A stretch of 64,000 bases of DNA from Galbitalea sp. SE-J8 (GCF_030345695.1 NZ_JAUASV010000004.1:1-64000), one strand, 5' to 3'; positions 8,383 through 16,318 are shown, numbered from the stretch's first letter. Notes: generated by a model not told the origin, from the sequence alone. Translations and numbers: made by a program.

Positions 8383-9222
8383 TCAGCGCGGTTCGATGCC
8401 GAACGCGGTCGCGAGGCGGTCGATCTTCCTCGCCCGGCCGAGGCGAGGCAGTGTCGAGCCGTCCTTGATGACGCCGCCGGATGCCTCGAAGTCCGCGAGG
8501 AAGGCCCGCGCCCACGCGACATCCGACGAGGTCGGCGAGATCACCTCGTTGATCACCGGCACCTGCTCGACGTCGAGGCAGATCTTCCCCGTCAGTCCGA
8601 GCGTGACGGTCATCTCGGAGTTCTCCCGCAGCGCGCGGTGCGCGCTGCCGACCGTGGGACCGTCGATCGGTCCCGGCAGGCCGCCGATGCGGGATGCCAC
8701 CACGAGTCGCGAGCGCGGGTACGCCATCGCGAGGTCGTCGGCGCTCGTGCCCGTGTCGCGGCGGTAGTCCCCCGAGCCGAACGCGAGCCGGAACGCCCCG
8801 CGCGCCCGGGCGATCGACACGGCCTCCTCGATCCCGAGCGCGGACTCGACGAGCGGCAGCACCCGGATCGACCCGCCGAGCCGGTCGAACGTCTCGGTGA
8901 CGTGCTCGCCCGCCTCGGTCTTCGCGAGCATCACCCCGGCGAGCCCCGGCAGTCCCGTGAGACGGTCGACGTCGTCCGACCAGAACGACGTCGAGTGATC
9001 GTTGATGCGCACCCAGGCGCTCCGGCCGTCGTCGTGGGAGAGCCACTCCGCGACGTCGTCGCGAGCCCGGCCCTTGAGCGCCGGGTCGACGGCGTCCTCG
9101 ATGTCGAGCACGATCTGGTCCGCTCGCGACGCGTGCGCGACATCGAACTCGGCCGGGTGTGTCGCGTTCACGAGCAGCCACGACCGCGCGATCTCCGCAT
9201 CGACGTTCCTCGGCACCCTCAC
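8383..9222 (-). CDS. CitE-like HpcH/HpaI aldolase/citrate lyase family protein
   Basis: A 279-residue TIM-barrel protein. The sequence IVLDIEDAVDPALKGRARD and the later LPLVESALGIEEA and RLAFGSGDYRRDTG are the metal and substrate loops of the CitE-like family, whose members cleave or form acyl-CoA esters such as malyl- or citramalyl-CoA. The GTG start at 9222 overlaps the Nudix stop (GTGA), and a longer upstream frame lies within the Nudix gene, so this start is preferred. It forms a two-gene operon with the Nudix hydrolase. The other citrate-lyase subunits are absent, so a stand-alone lyase is more likely. Confidence 0.85.
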   Translation of the reverse strand: MRVPRNVDAEIARSWLLVNATHPAEFDVAHASRADQIVLDIEDAVDPALKGRARDDVAEWLSHDDGRSAWVRINDHSTSFWSDDVDRLTGLPGLAGVMLAKTEAGEHVTETFDRLGGSIRVLPLVESALGIEEAVSIARARGAFRLAFGSGDYRRDTGTSADDLAMAYPRSRLVVASRIGGLPGPIDGPTVGSAHRALRENSEMTVTLGLTGKICLDVEQVPVINEVISPTSSDVAWARAFLADFEASGGVIKDGSTLPRLGRARKIDRLATAFGIEPR

Positions 9223-9623
9223 TCCTTCGCGTTCCCGACCAGCAGCGGCAGCATGTGGTCGACGAGCAGCGGCGCCGCCTCGATCGAGCCGAGATCGTCG
9301 GGGTGCACCCAGCGCAGCTCCTCGATCTCCGCGTGCGGGGCGACATCCGCGGGCAGACGCACGGCGTAGCACTCGGCGTCGACGGTGTGGCCGGCCTCGT
9401 TCGCGGCGGGCGCGTCGAAGCGTCCGAGGTGCACGAGCTCCGCCTCGTCGACGCGCACGCCGAGCTCCTCCTCGAGCTCGCGCACGAGCGCCGCGCCGGG
9501 CGACTCGCCGCGCTCGGGCTTGCCGCCGGGCTGCATGAACGCGGTCGTGCCGCGCTTGCGCACCACGAGCACGCGGCCCGCATCATCGACCGCGAGCGCG
9601 GCGACGATGCGGATGACGGGCAC
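9219..9623 (-). CDS. Nudix hydrolase
   Basis: A 134-residue protein with a perfect Nudix box, GKPERGESPGAALVRELEEE followed by LGV, matching Gx5Ex7REUxEExGU, which binds the metal used to cleave nucleoside diphosphates linked to another group. The short size and N-terminal MPVIRIVAALAVDDAG resemble MutT/NudG-like members that act on nucleotides. It is the first gene of a coupled pair with the CitE-like lyase. The specific substrate cannot be read from sequence. Confidence 0.88.
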   Translation of the reverse strand: MPVIRIVAALAVDDAGRVLVVRKRGTTAFMQPGGKPERGESPGAALVRELEEELGVRVDEAELVHLGRFDAPAANEAGHTVDAECYAVRLPADVAPHAEIEELRWVHPDDLGSIEAAPLLVDHMLPLLVGNAKE

Positions 9624-9666
9624 GCTCCGACGCTACCGCGGTCGGGCGGCTTCCCGTGACGGTCGC

Positions 9667-10060
9667 CTACTTCGTGGCGATGGCGATCGCGATCCCGGTG
9701 ATCTTCTCGATCCCGTCCGGGTGGAACACGCTGTTGCCGTCGCGCGGGTCGGTCACGAAGAAGGGCTCGAACGCGTCGGACGACCAACTGACCCGGATGC
9801 GGTAGTTGCCGACGCGGGAGACGTCCTCGAAGAAGGTTCCCGTCGCCAGCAGACTGCCGACCTTCTTCCCCGCGGTGGTGAGCAGGTCGACGCCGACGCC
9901 GTCCTTGCCGCGCGCGCTGTGATCATCGATCGTGACGGGACCGCTCAGGCCTGGTTCACGGTGCCCCGGGTGCTCTTCGCCTGCACGGTCGCACCCTTCA
10001 CCGGCTCTCCACCGTTCGTGAGCACGCGACATGTTCCTTCCACGTTGCCTATCAGGGATA
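9667..10060 (-). pseudogene. Decayed copy of the carboxypeptidase-regulatory-like secreted protein
   Basis: The last 90 residues (from LSGPVTIDD to GIEKITGI) are closely similar to the end of the protein at 12314-13036, sharing NYRIRVS, VTDPRDGNSVFH and DGIEKITGI. A second piece, CRVLTNGGEPVKGATVQAK, is found just upstream in a different frame and matches the first repeat of that protein. The roughly 85 codons between them are missing at about 9950-9960, the frame is shifted, and there is no signal peptide. This is best read as a broken paralogue, the last member of the proximal cassette copy. Confidence 0.75.
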
Positions 10061-10127
10061 CGAACGTCGCTGATCCGAATCCAAACCGCGAAGTGCTTTG
10101 GTCAAGACACTGATGCCCTTCGAGATG

Positions 10128-10708
10128 TCAAAATGCGGGCGCCTGTTCAGGCAACTCGTCCAGCAAGTCGGCGTCTTCGCTCCACCCAAACTCGGCCAGC
10201 CAATAGCCGTTACCGAACGCGTAGCCACCGAAATAGCCGAGCGGGTCGGAGTATCTCACGTAAGGATCGCCGGAAACCTGCTTTCCACCCGCCTTCTCGA
10301 GCACCTGCTGCTCAACGCGCGTTTGCTCTTCGGTGATCGGACCGTAGGCAAACAAGATTCCACCCACCTCATCCTCCAGGCCCCACGCGCACGCGATTCC
10401 CCCGAGCCGCACAAAGCGAGCGAGACTAGGCTCATCGCCTTCCGGCGCGTAGCTTTTTTCAAGCTGCTCCGAGTAATGGGCACTGGTATTGGAGTAGCCC
10501 GCTCGCTCCAGGACTGCCTTCTGGTCGTCGGTGAGGAGACTGTCGCAGAGCGACTCGTCGAACGTGAAAGCACTCGGCGAGGCGCCCCGGGCGAGAGTGT
10601 TCCCTCAGCGCCGCCTCCCGCTCCTGGTGGTGAGTCGCTTTGTGCACAGCCGGTCAGAGCGAAGGCCAGGAGCGTGCCGGCCGCAATTAGGATGGGCAGT
10701 TTGTTCAT
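10128..10708 (-). pseudogene. Frameshifted lipoprotein, proximal cassette copy
   Basis: An ATG at 10708 opens a lipoprotein signal (MNKLPILIAAGTLLAFALTGC). The body, however, continues in another frame from about 10590: ESLCDSLLTDDQKAVLERAG, then LGGIACAWG, FAYGPIT, YFGGYAFGNGYW and a final LLDELPEQAPAF. The latter matches the intact lipoprotein at 13091-13726 along its length. The switch falls in a run near GCCCGGGGCGCC, and the correct frame is closed by a TGA a few codons upstream. A single-base indel therefore separates signal and body. This is either a real frameshift or a sequencing error. Confidence 0.75.
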
Positions 10709-10866
10709 TTCATTTACCACCCTATGGGAAATACGGATCTTCCGATTCTGTGAAGGGCTTGGTGCAACCCGAGGTGCTCGGATCGGCGGAGGCCGCTGAC
10801 CTATTAATGCATGCGGATGCTGTACCGGCCGGCGCTGACGCCGCTCTGCATCCTCCTCCCAGGCCC

Positions 10867-11376
10867 CTACTGCACGCGCCAGCTCGAGGCCTGGTTGTTC
10901 ATTCCCGTGCCGAGGTTCGAGGAGCTCGTGTAGTAGCCGTACTGCGTGCCGCCGTAGTTCGTGTTCGAGAACACGGCGGTGACGCATCCGTTGTAGCTGC
11001 GGAACGACTCGGCCCGGTTGTCCCAGCCGTACGGAGAAAGCGACGTGTACCCGTACGCGGTCGTCGAGCAGTTGCCTCCCGACACGGACATGATGAACGT
11101 CGCGCCGCCGTACCCGGTGTCGTCGTAGAGCGCGCTCAACACGACCTCCGCGTTCGTCCCCCGGCCGGCGGTGTCGCCGAAGTCCAGGTCGACGCCGTCC
11201 TCCTCGACGGCGCCGACCAGGTCTTCGCCCGCGTCGACGCACAGGCTCTGCCCGGTGTCGACGCTCACCCAGCAGGACTGGAGCGGTTCGTCGGCCGCGG
11301 CGGGCGCCGCGACCGCGAAAGGGAGGGCCAGCGCGACGAGGGAAGACACGATCGCGAGCAGACGCCGTGTCCCCAT
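10867..11376 (-). CDS. Secreted beta/gamma-crystallin (I36 inhibitor-like) protein, proximal copy
   Basis: A 169-residue protein with a clear signal peptide (MGTRRLLAIVSSLVALALPF, cleavage after PAAADE or nearby) and a compact Gly/Tyr/Cys-rich domain. LYDDTGYGGATFIMS, LSPYGWDNRAESFRSYNGC and VFSNTNYGGT are the paired Greek-key signatures seen in small crystallin-fold proteins of the peptidase-inhibitor I36 type, which includes a Streptomyces metalloprotease inhibitor. It ends SSWRVQ. It is a paralogue of 14451-14960, with near-identical C-terminal halves. It looks intact although the two genes downstream are broken. The inhibitor role is a family-based possibility only. Confidence 0.75.
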   Translation of the reverse strand: MGTRRLLAIVSSLVALALPFAVAAPAAADEPLQSCWVSVDTGQSLCVDAGEDLVGAVEEDGVDLDFGDTAGRGTNAEVVLSALYDDTGYGGATFIMSVSGGNCSTTAYGYTSLSPYGWDNRAESFRSYNGCVTAVFSNTNYGGTQYGYYTSSSNLGTGMNNQASSWRVQ

Positions 11377-11528
11377 GGTGACCCTCCCCCTTGCCCGTCG
11401 GTGGCCCCGACTCCGAGGAAAGCCGCGATCGGTGGCGCCGTCAAACCCGCCGAGCGCGACACGCCGCGCTCGAACGCGGAGTGAGACGCATCCGTGAAAC
11501 GTGACATCTGGGCCAGCGAGGACGCGAA

Positions 11529-11831
11529 GTGCGCATCGAGGAGTTCGCCCCGCTCGCCGGTCCCGATCTGCGGACGACGGGATCGGCGTCCGGGCCCGCC
11601 ACGGAGATCGTCATGGCCGGCGAACGCCGCCGCGCGACGGTATGGACGGAGCTGCTGCGCGCGGTCGACGCCGAGGTCGTCGCCGAGTTCACCGAGGGCC
11701 TCGTCGCCGGCTCTCTCGCGATCACGCGCCGGTCGGTGCCGGCGATCGAGGGGTCTGGCGCTGCCTGGTGAGTCGGCGGCGAGGAGGTCACGGTGCCGGC
11801 GTTCGACCTCGTGACGCTGCCGCTCGGCTGA
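11529..11831 (+). pseudogene. Remnant of a GH42-type beta-galactosidase C-terminus
   Basis: The frame reads MRIEEFAPLAG, then ERRRATVWTELLRAVDAEVV, then EFTEGLVAGSLAITRR, which resembles the trimerisation/C-terminal region of GH42 beta-galactosidases (a conserved ExVRxxDAEVxAxFTDGPxAGxPAxTR-like block). A TGA interrupts at 11769-11771, after which the same frame continues GEEVTVPAFDLVTLPLG to a second stop, resembling the family's last strand. The intervening segment is missing and no catalytic domain is present. The fragment starts abruptly. Assignment is by motif resemblance only. Confidence 0.5.
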
Positions 11832-11838
11832 GAGCGAG

Positions 11839-12250
11839 TCAAGGACCCGGAACCGAGAACGTGTCGCACGCGGTCCAACCGCTCGACATGCCCGTGCGGA
11901 ACCACGTCTGCCGCGAAGCGCTCGCGCCGTAGGTCGTGCGCAGATCGTCGTAGAACCCCGTGTCGATGTACACCTGCTCGTCGGGCGGGCAGTGCAACGG
12001 TCCGACCGCGCTCGACGCGGCGCCGCATCCGGCCTGGTTCGTGCCAGGTCAGGGTTTCGTCCTCTCCGCCTCCGCCTCCGCCGGTGCCGCCGCTCCCGGC
12101 GATCCCCGACAGATCGACCCCCGTGAACTGCGCGATGAGGAACACGACGATCGCGACGACCGCCGCGCCGCCACCTCCCATCGCCACCCCGCGCCCGGTG
12201 CGGCGCCGCACGTGGCTCGAGTCGATCCGGGAGTTGTCGTCGAACGTCAT
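11839..12250 (-). pseudogene. Internally deleted YpfJ-type neutral zinc metallopeptidase
   Basis: It opens MTFDDNSRIDSSHVRRRTG, followed by a membrane segment (AAVVAIVVFLIAQFTGVDL) and a Gly-rich linker, exactly as in the YpfJ/neutral zinc metallopeptidase family. After about residue 65 the frame shifts. The family segment CPPDEQVYIDTGFYDDLRTT then appears in another frame and jumps straight to QTWFRTGMSSG and a final CDTFSVPGP. The central part carrying HExxH is absent. At least two deletions are implied. The fragment converges on the GH42 remnant. Confidence 0.7.
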
Positions 12251-12313
12251 GCCCGAACGATAGCGAGCGGATCCGGCCCGCGGCGCCTGTGCGCCGCAGA
12301 CGGCACCATCCCG

Positions 12314-13036
12314 TCAGCTCGCAGAGGCGGCGATCTTTATTCCCGTGATCTTCTCGATTCCGTCCAGATGGAAAACGGAATTCCCGTCCCTCGGATCGGT
12401 GACATAGAACGGTGCGAACGCATCAGTTCTGGAACTAACCCGAATTCGATAGTTTCCTGGCTTGGTGACGTCCTCGAAGAATGTCTTGCTCGCGAAAAGG
12501 CTGCCGATCGTCTTGCCGGCCTTGGTCTCCAAGGTCACCACGACCCCGTCTTTCGCAGTCGCCGATCGGCCGTTGACGAGCACCGGGCCACTGAGTCGGG
12601 CGTAATGGTCGAATAGTTCACGCACGCCTGTGTGCTTGTCCCCAGCCCGGATCGTGATCTTCGTGGATCCTGCGAATGTGGCGGAATCCCCCAGCCACTC
12701 CGTCGTGAAGTAGGGACTTAAGCCCTTCTTACAGGGAGTCGTCTCGCACGGATTCAGCCCGACATGATCACTGAACTTGAGACCGTAGGTGCCGGGCTTC
12801 AATCCCGTGAGGTAGAACCGCCCTTTGCTATCAGTGTGCGTCGTCGTCACGGCTCCATGGGACCTCCTCGCCTGCACAGTCGCTCCCTTGACCACCGCGC
12901 CGCCGTTCGTCAGCACCCTTCCGGTGATTGCTGCGCTCGTCGGTGCAGCCTCAGCGCTGAGCGGCGAGACGACCGTCGCTCCGACCACAGCGACCAGCGC
13001 CACCGCCATGAGAATCCTCGCGCGTCCATCACACAT
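12314..13036 (-). CDS. Secreted protein with carboxypeptidase-regulatory-like domains
   Basis: A 240-residue exported protein. The signal peptide (MCDGRARILMAVALVAVVGA, cleavage near AEAAPT) is followed by ITGRVLTNGGAVVKGATVQA and DSKGRFYLTGLKPGTYGLKF, the hallmark of transthyretin-like carboxypeptidase-regulatory/Cna-B repeats. A second repeat carries LSGPVLVNG and GNYRIRVS and ends in DGIEKITGIKIAASAS. Such beta-sandwich domains mediate binding and stability and are not catalytic. It is the last gene of a four-gene cassette (14960 to 12314), 54 bp after the lipoprotein. Base composition is visibly less GC-rich than the neighbouring housekeeping genes, which suggests transfer. Confidence 0.75.
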   Translation of the reverse strand: MCDGRARILMAVALVAVVGATVVSPLSAEAAPTSAAITGRVLTNGGAVVKGATVQARRSHGAVTTTHTDSKGRFYLTGLKPGTYGLKFSDHVGLNPCETTPCKKGLSPYFTTEWLGDSATFAGSTKITIRAGDKHTGVRELFDHYARLSGPVLVNGRSATAKDGVVVTLETKAGKTIGSLFASKTFFEDVTKPGNYRIRVSSRTDAFAPFYVTDPRDGNSVFHLDGIEKITGIKIAASAS

Positions 13037-13090
13037 TCCGCGACTCCTTTTGTATCAATGTTGATCCCGACACCAGGCGAAGAGTGCCTC

Positions 13091-13726
13091 TTAGAACGCG
13101 GGCGCGTTGCTGACTATCTCGTCCAGCAAAGCACCGCCATCGTCAACCGATCCGATCACTTGCTCTGCCCCCAGTTCCTGAACGTAAGCCCAGTAGCCGT
13201 TACCAAACGCGTACCCGCCTGGAAATCCTTCGTTGTCCGTGTAGCGGTCCTCCGAGATTTGCTTTGCGCCCGCGGAAACGAGTGCCGCCTTTTCGGACGG
13301 GATTTCGCAGTCACTAATCGGGCCGTAGCCAAATATGAGCGCTAGGTCGCCGATGGCGCCAGGATTCGGGCCCCATGCGCATAGCACTCCGCCGCGGTCG
13401 GCAAACCGCGCTTGCGAGAGACCACCGTACTTCACGCTGACCGGTTCGTCAGCGATCGCCTTCTCTTCCCAGCTGGAACCCGACGAGTAGAGGCCCGCGC
13501 TCGTCAGTGCGTCCCTCGTCGAAGCGGACAGTAGCGATTCGCACAATTCGTAATTCCCGGCGATTTCGGGCGCCGCGGCGGTCGTCTCGGATGCCGTGCC
13601 TTCGTTCCCGGGCCGCGCACTAAGCGGAGCGGGACCTCGACACCCCACGAGTGTTCCGATCAGCGCCGCAATGGCAACGGATGCGGCGATCGGACGGGCA
13701 TATGCCCGCATATTCATGTGCTTCAT
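13091..13726 (-). CDS. Lipoprotein of the duplicated cassette (intact copy)
   Basis: A 211-residue lipoprotein. ATG 13726 is preferred because GGAG lies five bases upstream; a longer frame to 13747 would overlap the M23 gene. The signal MKHMNMRAYARPIAASVAIA leads to LIGTLVGC, a lipobox. The mature domain contains NYELCESLLSASTRDALTSA, GGVLCAWGPNPGA, IFGYGPISDCEI, FPGGYAFGNGYWAY and ends LLDEIVSNAPAF. Cysteines in three of these blocks may form disulfides. A frameshifted paralogue is at 10128-10708 and a C-terminal scrap at 24094-24137. It abuts the M23 peptidase gene, so a partnership (for example immunity or anchoring) is possible but unproven. Confidence 0.75.
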   Translation of the reverse strand: MKHMNMRAYARPIAASVAIAALIGTLVGCRGPAPLSARPGNEGTASETTAAAPEIAGNYELCESLLSASTRDALTSAGLYSSGSSWEEKAIADEPVSVKYGGLSQARFADRGGVLCAWGPNPGAIGDLALIFGYGPISDCEIPSEKAALVSAGAKQISEDRYTDNEGFPGGYAFGNGYWAYVQELGAEQVIGSVDDGGALLDEIVSNAPAF

Positions 13727-13728
13727 GT

Positions 13729-14418
13729 CTACTCCGTAGGTGCCCAATCAACTCCGTGGTCATCCAGGAAGGTTCGCACGTTGTAAAAGTGTGTATCTGA
13801 CCATGACCAGCCGCCCCAATGCGCAGAGCCGGACAGATGAAGATGCACGCCGTCCGCGTCACCGGTGTCCCCGGCAGCTGCCAGAACTTGCGTGCGAGTG
13901 ACAGGATCGCCCATAGCCCAGGCCCTCGAAAGGTGATCCAGATGGGCAAATTCCTCGTAATTCGTGTCTGAGAATTTGATCACCATGTACAGCCCGTATG
14001 AGCCACCCGACCCGATCGCCTTCACAACGCCATCATTCGGCGCCAGTACTTGGAACTTCCCGCCTCCCGCCCAATCCCATCCCGTGTGTACATTCACCGA
14101 TTTGGTCTGGTCGCAGAAGTCCCTCGTCATAACCTTGACGTCCGCGTTGGCCCACGGCTTATGGTAATTTGTGTCGGCCGGGTATGTGCCGCTTCCCACC
14201 GTCACTGACGACGGACAGGTCGACGCGTCGGCAGACGTCGCACCAAGCGCCGTAAGGCCTGCTGCGACGACCAGAGTCACGGCCGCCATCGCAACGGGCC
14301 TCATGGAACGTCGAGCTCGTTTCCTAGGCGGTTCTTGCCTTCTTAGACGTAGGGCCATTACGCCCGGACGAGCACGTAAATGCTGCCGGTATCGGATCGA
14401 GCCGTTGGTTGTCGACAT
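13729..14418 (-). CDS. M23-family (LytM/lysostaphin-type) peptidase, exported or membrane-anchored
   Basis: A 229-residue protein. ATG 14418 has AAGGAG eight bases upstream. A basic N-terminus (residues 1-40) leads to the hydrophobic stretch MRPVAMAAVTLVVAAGL, a signal or anchor. The catalytic domain shows HxxxD in HTGWDWAGGG (H111, D115), FAHLDHLS (H159) and HLH in GVHLHLS (H192, H194), the zinc ligands and general base of M23 metallopeptidases, which cut peptidoglycan cross-bridges. It is the second gene of the distal cassette, 32 bp after the crystallin gene, and has no counterpart in the proximal copy. All visible active-site residues are present. Confidence 0.85.
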   Translation of the reverse strand: MSTTNGSIRYRQHLRARPGVMALRLRRQEPPRKRARRSMRPVAMAAVTLVVAAGLTALGATSADASTCPSSVTVGSGTYPADTNYHKPWANADVKVMTRDFCDQTKSVNVHTGWDWAGGGKFQVLAPNDGVVKAIGSGGSYGLYMVIKFSDTNYEEFAHLDHLSRAWAMGDPVTRTQVLAAAGDTGDADGVHLHLSGSAHWGGWSWSDTHFYNVRTFLDDHGVDWAPTE

Positions 14419-14450
14419 GCACCCTCTCCTTACGCTGGTTGAACTGCGCT

Positions 14451-14960
14451 CTACTGCACGCGCCAACTCGACGCCTGGTTGTTCATCGCCGTGCCGAGGT
14501 TCGACGAACTCGAGTAGTAGCCGTACTGCGTGCCCCCATAGTTGGTGTTCTTGAATACCACGGTGGTGCATCGGTTGGAGCTCTTGAACGATTGGGCGCG
14601 GTTGTCCCAGCCGTACGGGGACAGCGATGTGTATCCGTATGCACCGGTCGAGCAGTCGCTACCCGAGGCCGACATGATGAGCTTGGCGCCGCCGAAACCC
14701 GTGTCCGAGTACAGCGTGCTGAGCGCGATCTCGCCGTCGGTGGCGCGAGCTGCCGCGTTATCGAAGAGCAGGTCCACGCCGGCGACCTCGACGGCGTCGA
14801 CCAAGTCTTCGGCGGCGGCGACGCACAGGCTGGCTCCCGAGTCGACGCTCAGCCAGCACGAGCGGAGCGTGTCGGCCGCCGAAGCCGGTTCCGCGACGGT
14901 GGATGGGAGAACCAGCGCGACGAGAAAGAGCACGATCGCGAGCAGGCGCCGTGCGCTCAT
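14451..14960 (-). CDS. Secreted beta/gamma-crystallin (I36 inhibitor-like) protein, distal copy
   Basis: A 169-residue paralogue of the protein at 10867-11376, with the same signal peptide layout (MSARRLLAIVLFLVALVLPS), CWLSVDSGASLC, LYSDTGFGGAKLIMS, LSPYGWDNRAQSFKS and the shared C-terminus TNYGGTQYGYYSSSSNL to SSWRVQ. The conserved cysteines and Gly/Tyr-rich Greek-key strands suggest a stable extracellular crystallin fold, possibly an I36-like protease inhibitor. It leads the four-gene cassette that runs to 12314. Its upstream region (14961-15070) is alignable with that of the proximal copy, including TTTGACG and the word GACACGCCGCG. Confidence 0.75.
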   Translation of the reverse strand: MSARRLLAIVLFLVALVLPSTVAEPASAADTLRSCWLSVDSGASLCVAAAEDLVDAVEVAGVDLLFDNAAARATDGEIALSTLYSDTGFGGAKLIMSASGSDCSTGAYGYTSLSPYGWDNRAQSFKSSNRCTTVVFKNTNYGGTQYGYYSSSSNLGTAMNNQASSWRVQ

Positions 14961-15204
14961 CTGACCCTCCAGGTGCTCTCATCGGCGGTCCTGATCACGA
15001 GGAAAGCCCGTCCGCTGCGTCTCGTCAAACGGTTCGAGCCCGACACGCCGCGTTTCGAACGGATCTGAGACGCATTCCTCGCCCGCGACACTGTGAGCAG
15101 CGGGTACCTTTCCAGCACGACCTGCGAGCGCGGACAGGGGGTGAGACGAGTAGATGCCGACGCGACACTCCCCGAACGAGAACGACGGACCGGAGGAGGT
15201 CGCA

Positions 15205-15858
15205 ATGCTCGCGTCGCTGTCCCTCCCGATCCCCGCGGTCTCCGGGCCCCGCGCAGCCGCTTCGTCCACGGCGGCACGCACCGCCGCGCGCTCCGAGCTC
15301 GCCGACAGCGCCGAGCGCGCGCTCTTCGAGCGCCTGCGCGATGGCGACCGTGAGGCGCTCGGCGAGCTGTACCGGCGCCACAGTCGGGCGGTGTACGCGG
15401 CCGCGATCGGTGTGCTGCGCGCGCGACAGGAGGCCGAGGAGATCCTGCAGGATACGTTCGTCACGATGTGGCACCGCCGGGGCGCGATCAGCCTGGTCGG
15501 CGAGTCGACCCTGCCGTGGCTCGTGACGACGTCCCGCTTTCTCGCGCTCAACCGGGCCCGCTCGATCTCGCGGCGTCGCACAGACAGCGTCAATGACCCC
15601 GACGCCATCGAGTCGCGCCGACGCTCACCCGACGACGAGGCCGCGCTCTCCGAGCTGCGCGCACGACTCGAGAGCGCGATCGCCGGCCTGCCCGAGCTCG
15701 ACCGCTCGATCGTCGCCCTCTGTCTCTCAGAGGACTACACCTACAAGGAGGCGGCGGTGCGACTGGGGGTGAGCCAGGCGACGGTACGCAACCGGCTCGG
15801 GCGGCTGCGCGTGCGCTTGCGCGCCGCTCTCGGATCGGCGAGAGAGGGCGAGCGATGA
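15205..15858 (+). CDS. ECF-type RNA polymerase sigma factor
   Basis: A 217-residue protein. ATG 15205 is chosen because GGAGGAGGT lies just upstream; the frame is open to 15154. Region 2 is visible in LFERLRDGDREALGELYRRH and EAEEILQDTFVTMWHRRG (the core-binding and -10 element), and region 4 in LPELDRSIVALCLSEDYTY then KEAAVRLGVSQATVRNRLGR, a helix-turn-helix for the -35 element. The stop overlaps the next ATG (ATGA), pairing it with a membrane protein that is probably its anti-sigma partner. It is divergent from the secreted cassette, whose promoter region lies immediately upstream, so control of that cassette is a reasonable guess. Confidence 0.9.
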   Translation: MLASLSLPIPAVSGPRAAASSTAARTAARSELADSAERALFERLRDGDREALGELYRRHSRAVYAAAIGVLRARQEAEEILQDTFVTMWHRRGAISLVGESTLPWLVTTSRFLALNRARSISRRRTDSVNDPDAIESRRRSPDDEAALSELRARLESAIAGLPELDRSIVALCLSEDYTYKEAAVRLGVSQATVRNRLGRLRVRLRAALGSAREGER

Positions 15859-16310
15859 GCGACCTTCTACCCGACGACGCCGACTTCGCCGCCCTCGGCG
15901 AACGGATGCTGACCCGAACCCGACGCGACGACCGTCGCCGTCGGCGCGCGATGATCGCGGGCGCCGGTGCCGCGGCCGTGATCGCGGTGGGCGCGGCCAC
16001 AGGGTGGGCCGTGCTCGCCTCAACCGAGGCCCGGCGCGACCTCACCTACTGCTACGGCGCGGCCGATCTGCAGGCGGAGCGTGTCGAGGTCGGCACACCC
16101 GAAGGCGCGCCGCACGACCCGGATGTGGCGGCTCAGGCCATCGCGAAGTGCGAGGCGGCGTGGCGAGTCGGAGCGCTCTCCTCGGACGGCGTCACGCCGC
16201 AAGATCCGCCAGCCCTCCAGCCGTGCGTCGCGCCCGACGGCGTGATCGCGGTGTTCCCCCGCGTTGCCGGCGACGCGTGCAAGGAAGTCGGGCTCGACGC
16301 CGCCGGGTGA
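15855..16310 (+). CDS. Membrane protein coupled to the ECF sigma factor (possible anti-sigma)
   Basis: A 151-residue protein with a basic cytoplasmic N-terminus (DDADFAALGERMLTRTRRDD), one membrane helix near residues 35-58 (MIAGAGAAAVIAVGAATGWA), and an extracytoplasmic part with four cysteines (in TYCYGAADL, AKCEAA, LQPCVAP and DACKEVG) likely to form disulfides. The four-base overlap with the sigma gene implies coupled translation, the usual arrangement for sigma/anti-sigma pairs. The cytoplasmic part is short (about 35 residues) and has no recognisable zinc anti-sigma motif, so the anti-sigma role rests on context only. Confidence 0.7.
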   Translation: MSDLLPDDADFAALGERMLTRTRRDDRRRRRAMIAGAGAAAVIAVGAATGWAVLASTEARRDLTYCYGAADLQAERVEVGTPEGAPHDPDVAAQAIAKCEAAWRVGALSSDGVTPQDPPALQPCVAPDGVIAVFPRVAGDACKEVGLDAAG

Positions 16311-16318
16311 GGTGCGGG

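Noticed and set aside
9385-10113. Plus-strand frame opposite the Nudix gene and broken cassette gene
   Set aside because: The minus-strand reading gives recognisable proteins; the plus frame is composition noise.
9667-14960. Toxin-antitoxin or contact-dependent inhibition locus
   Set aside because: No recognised toxin, immunity or secretion-system domain beyond the M23 peptidase; kept as an open cassette rather than named.
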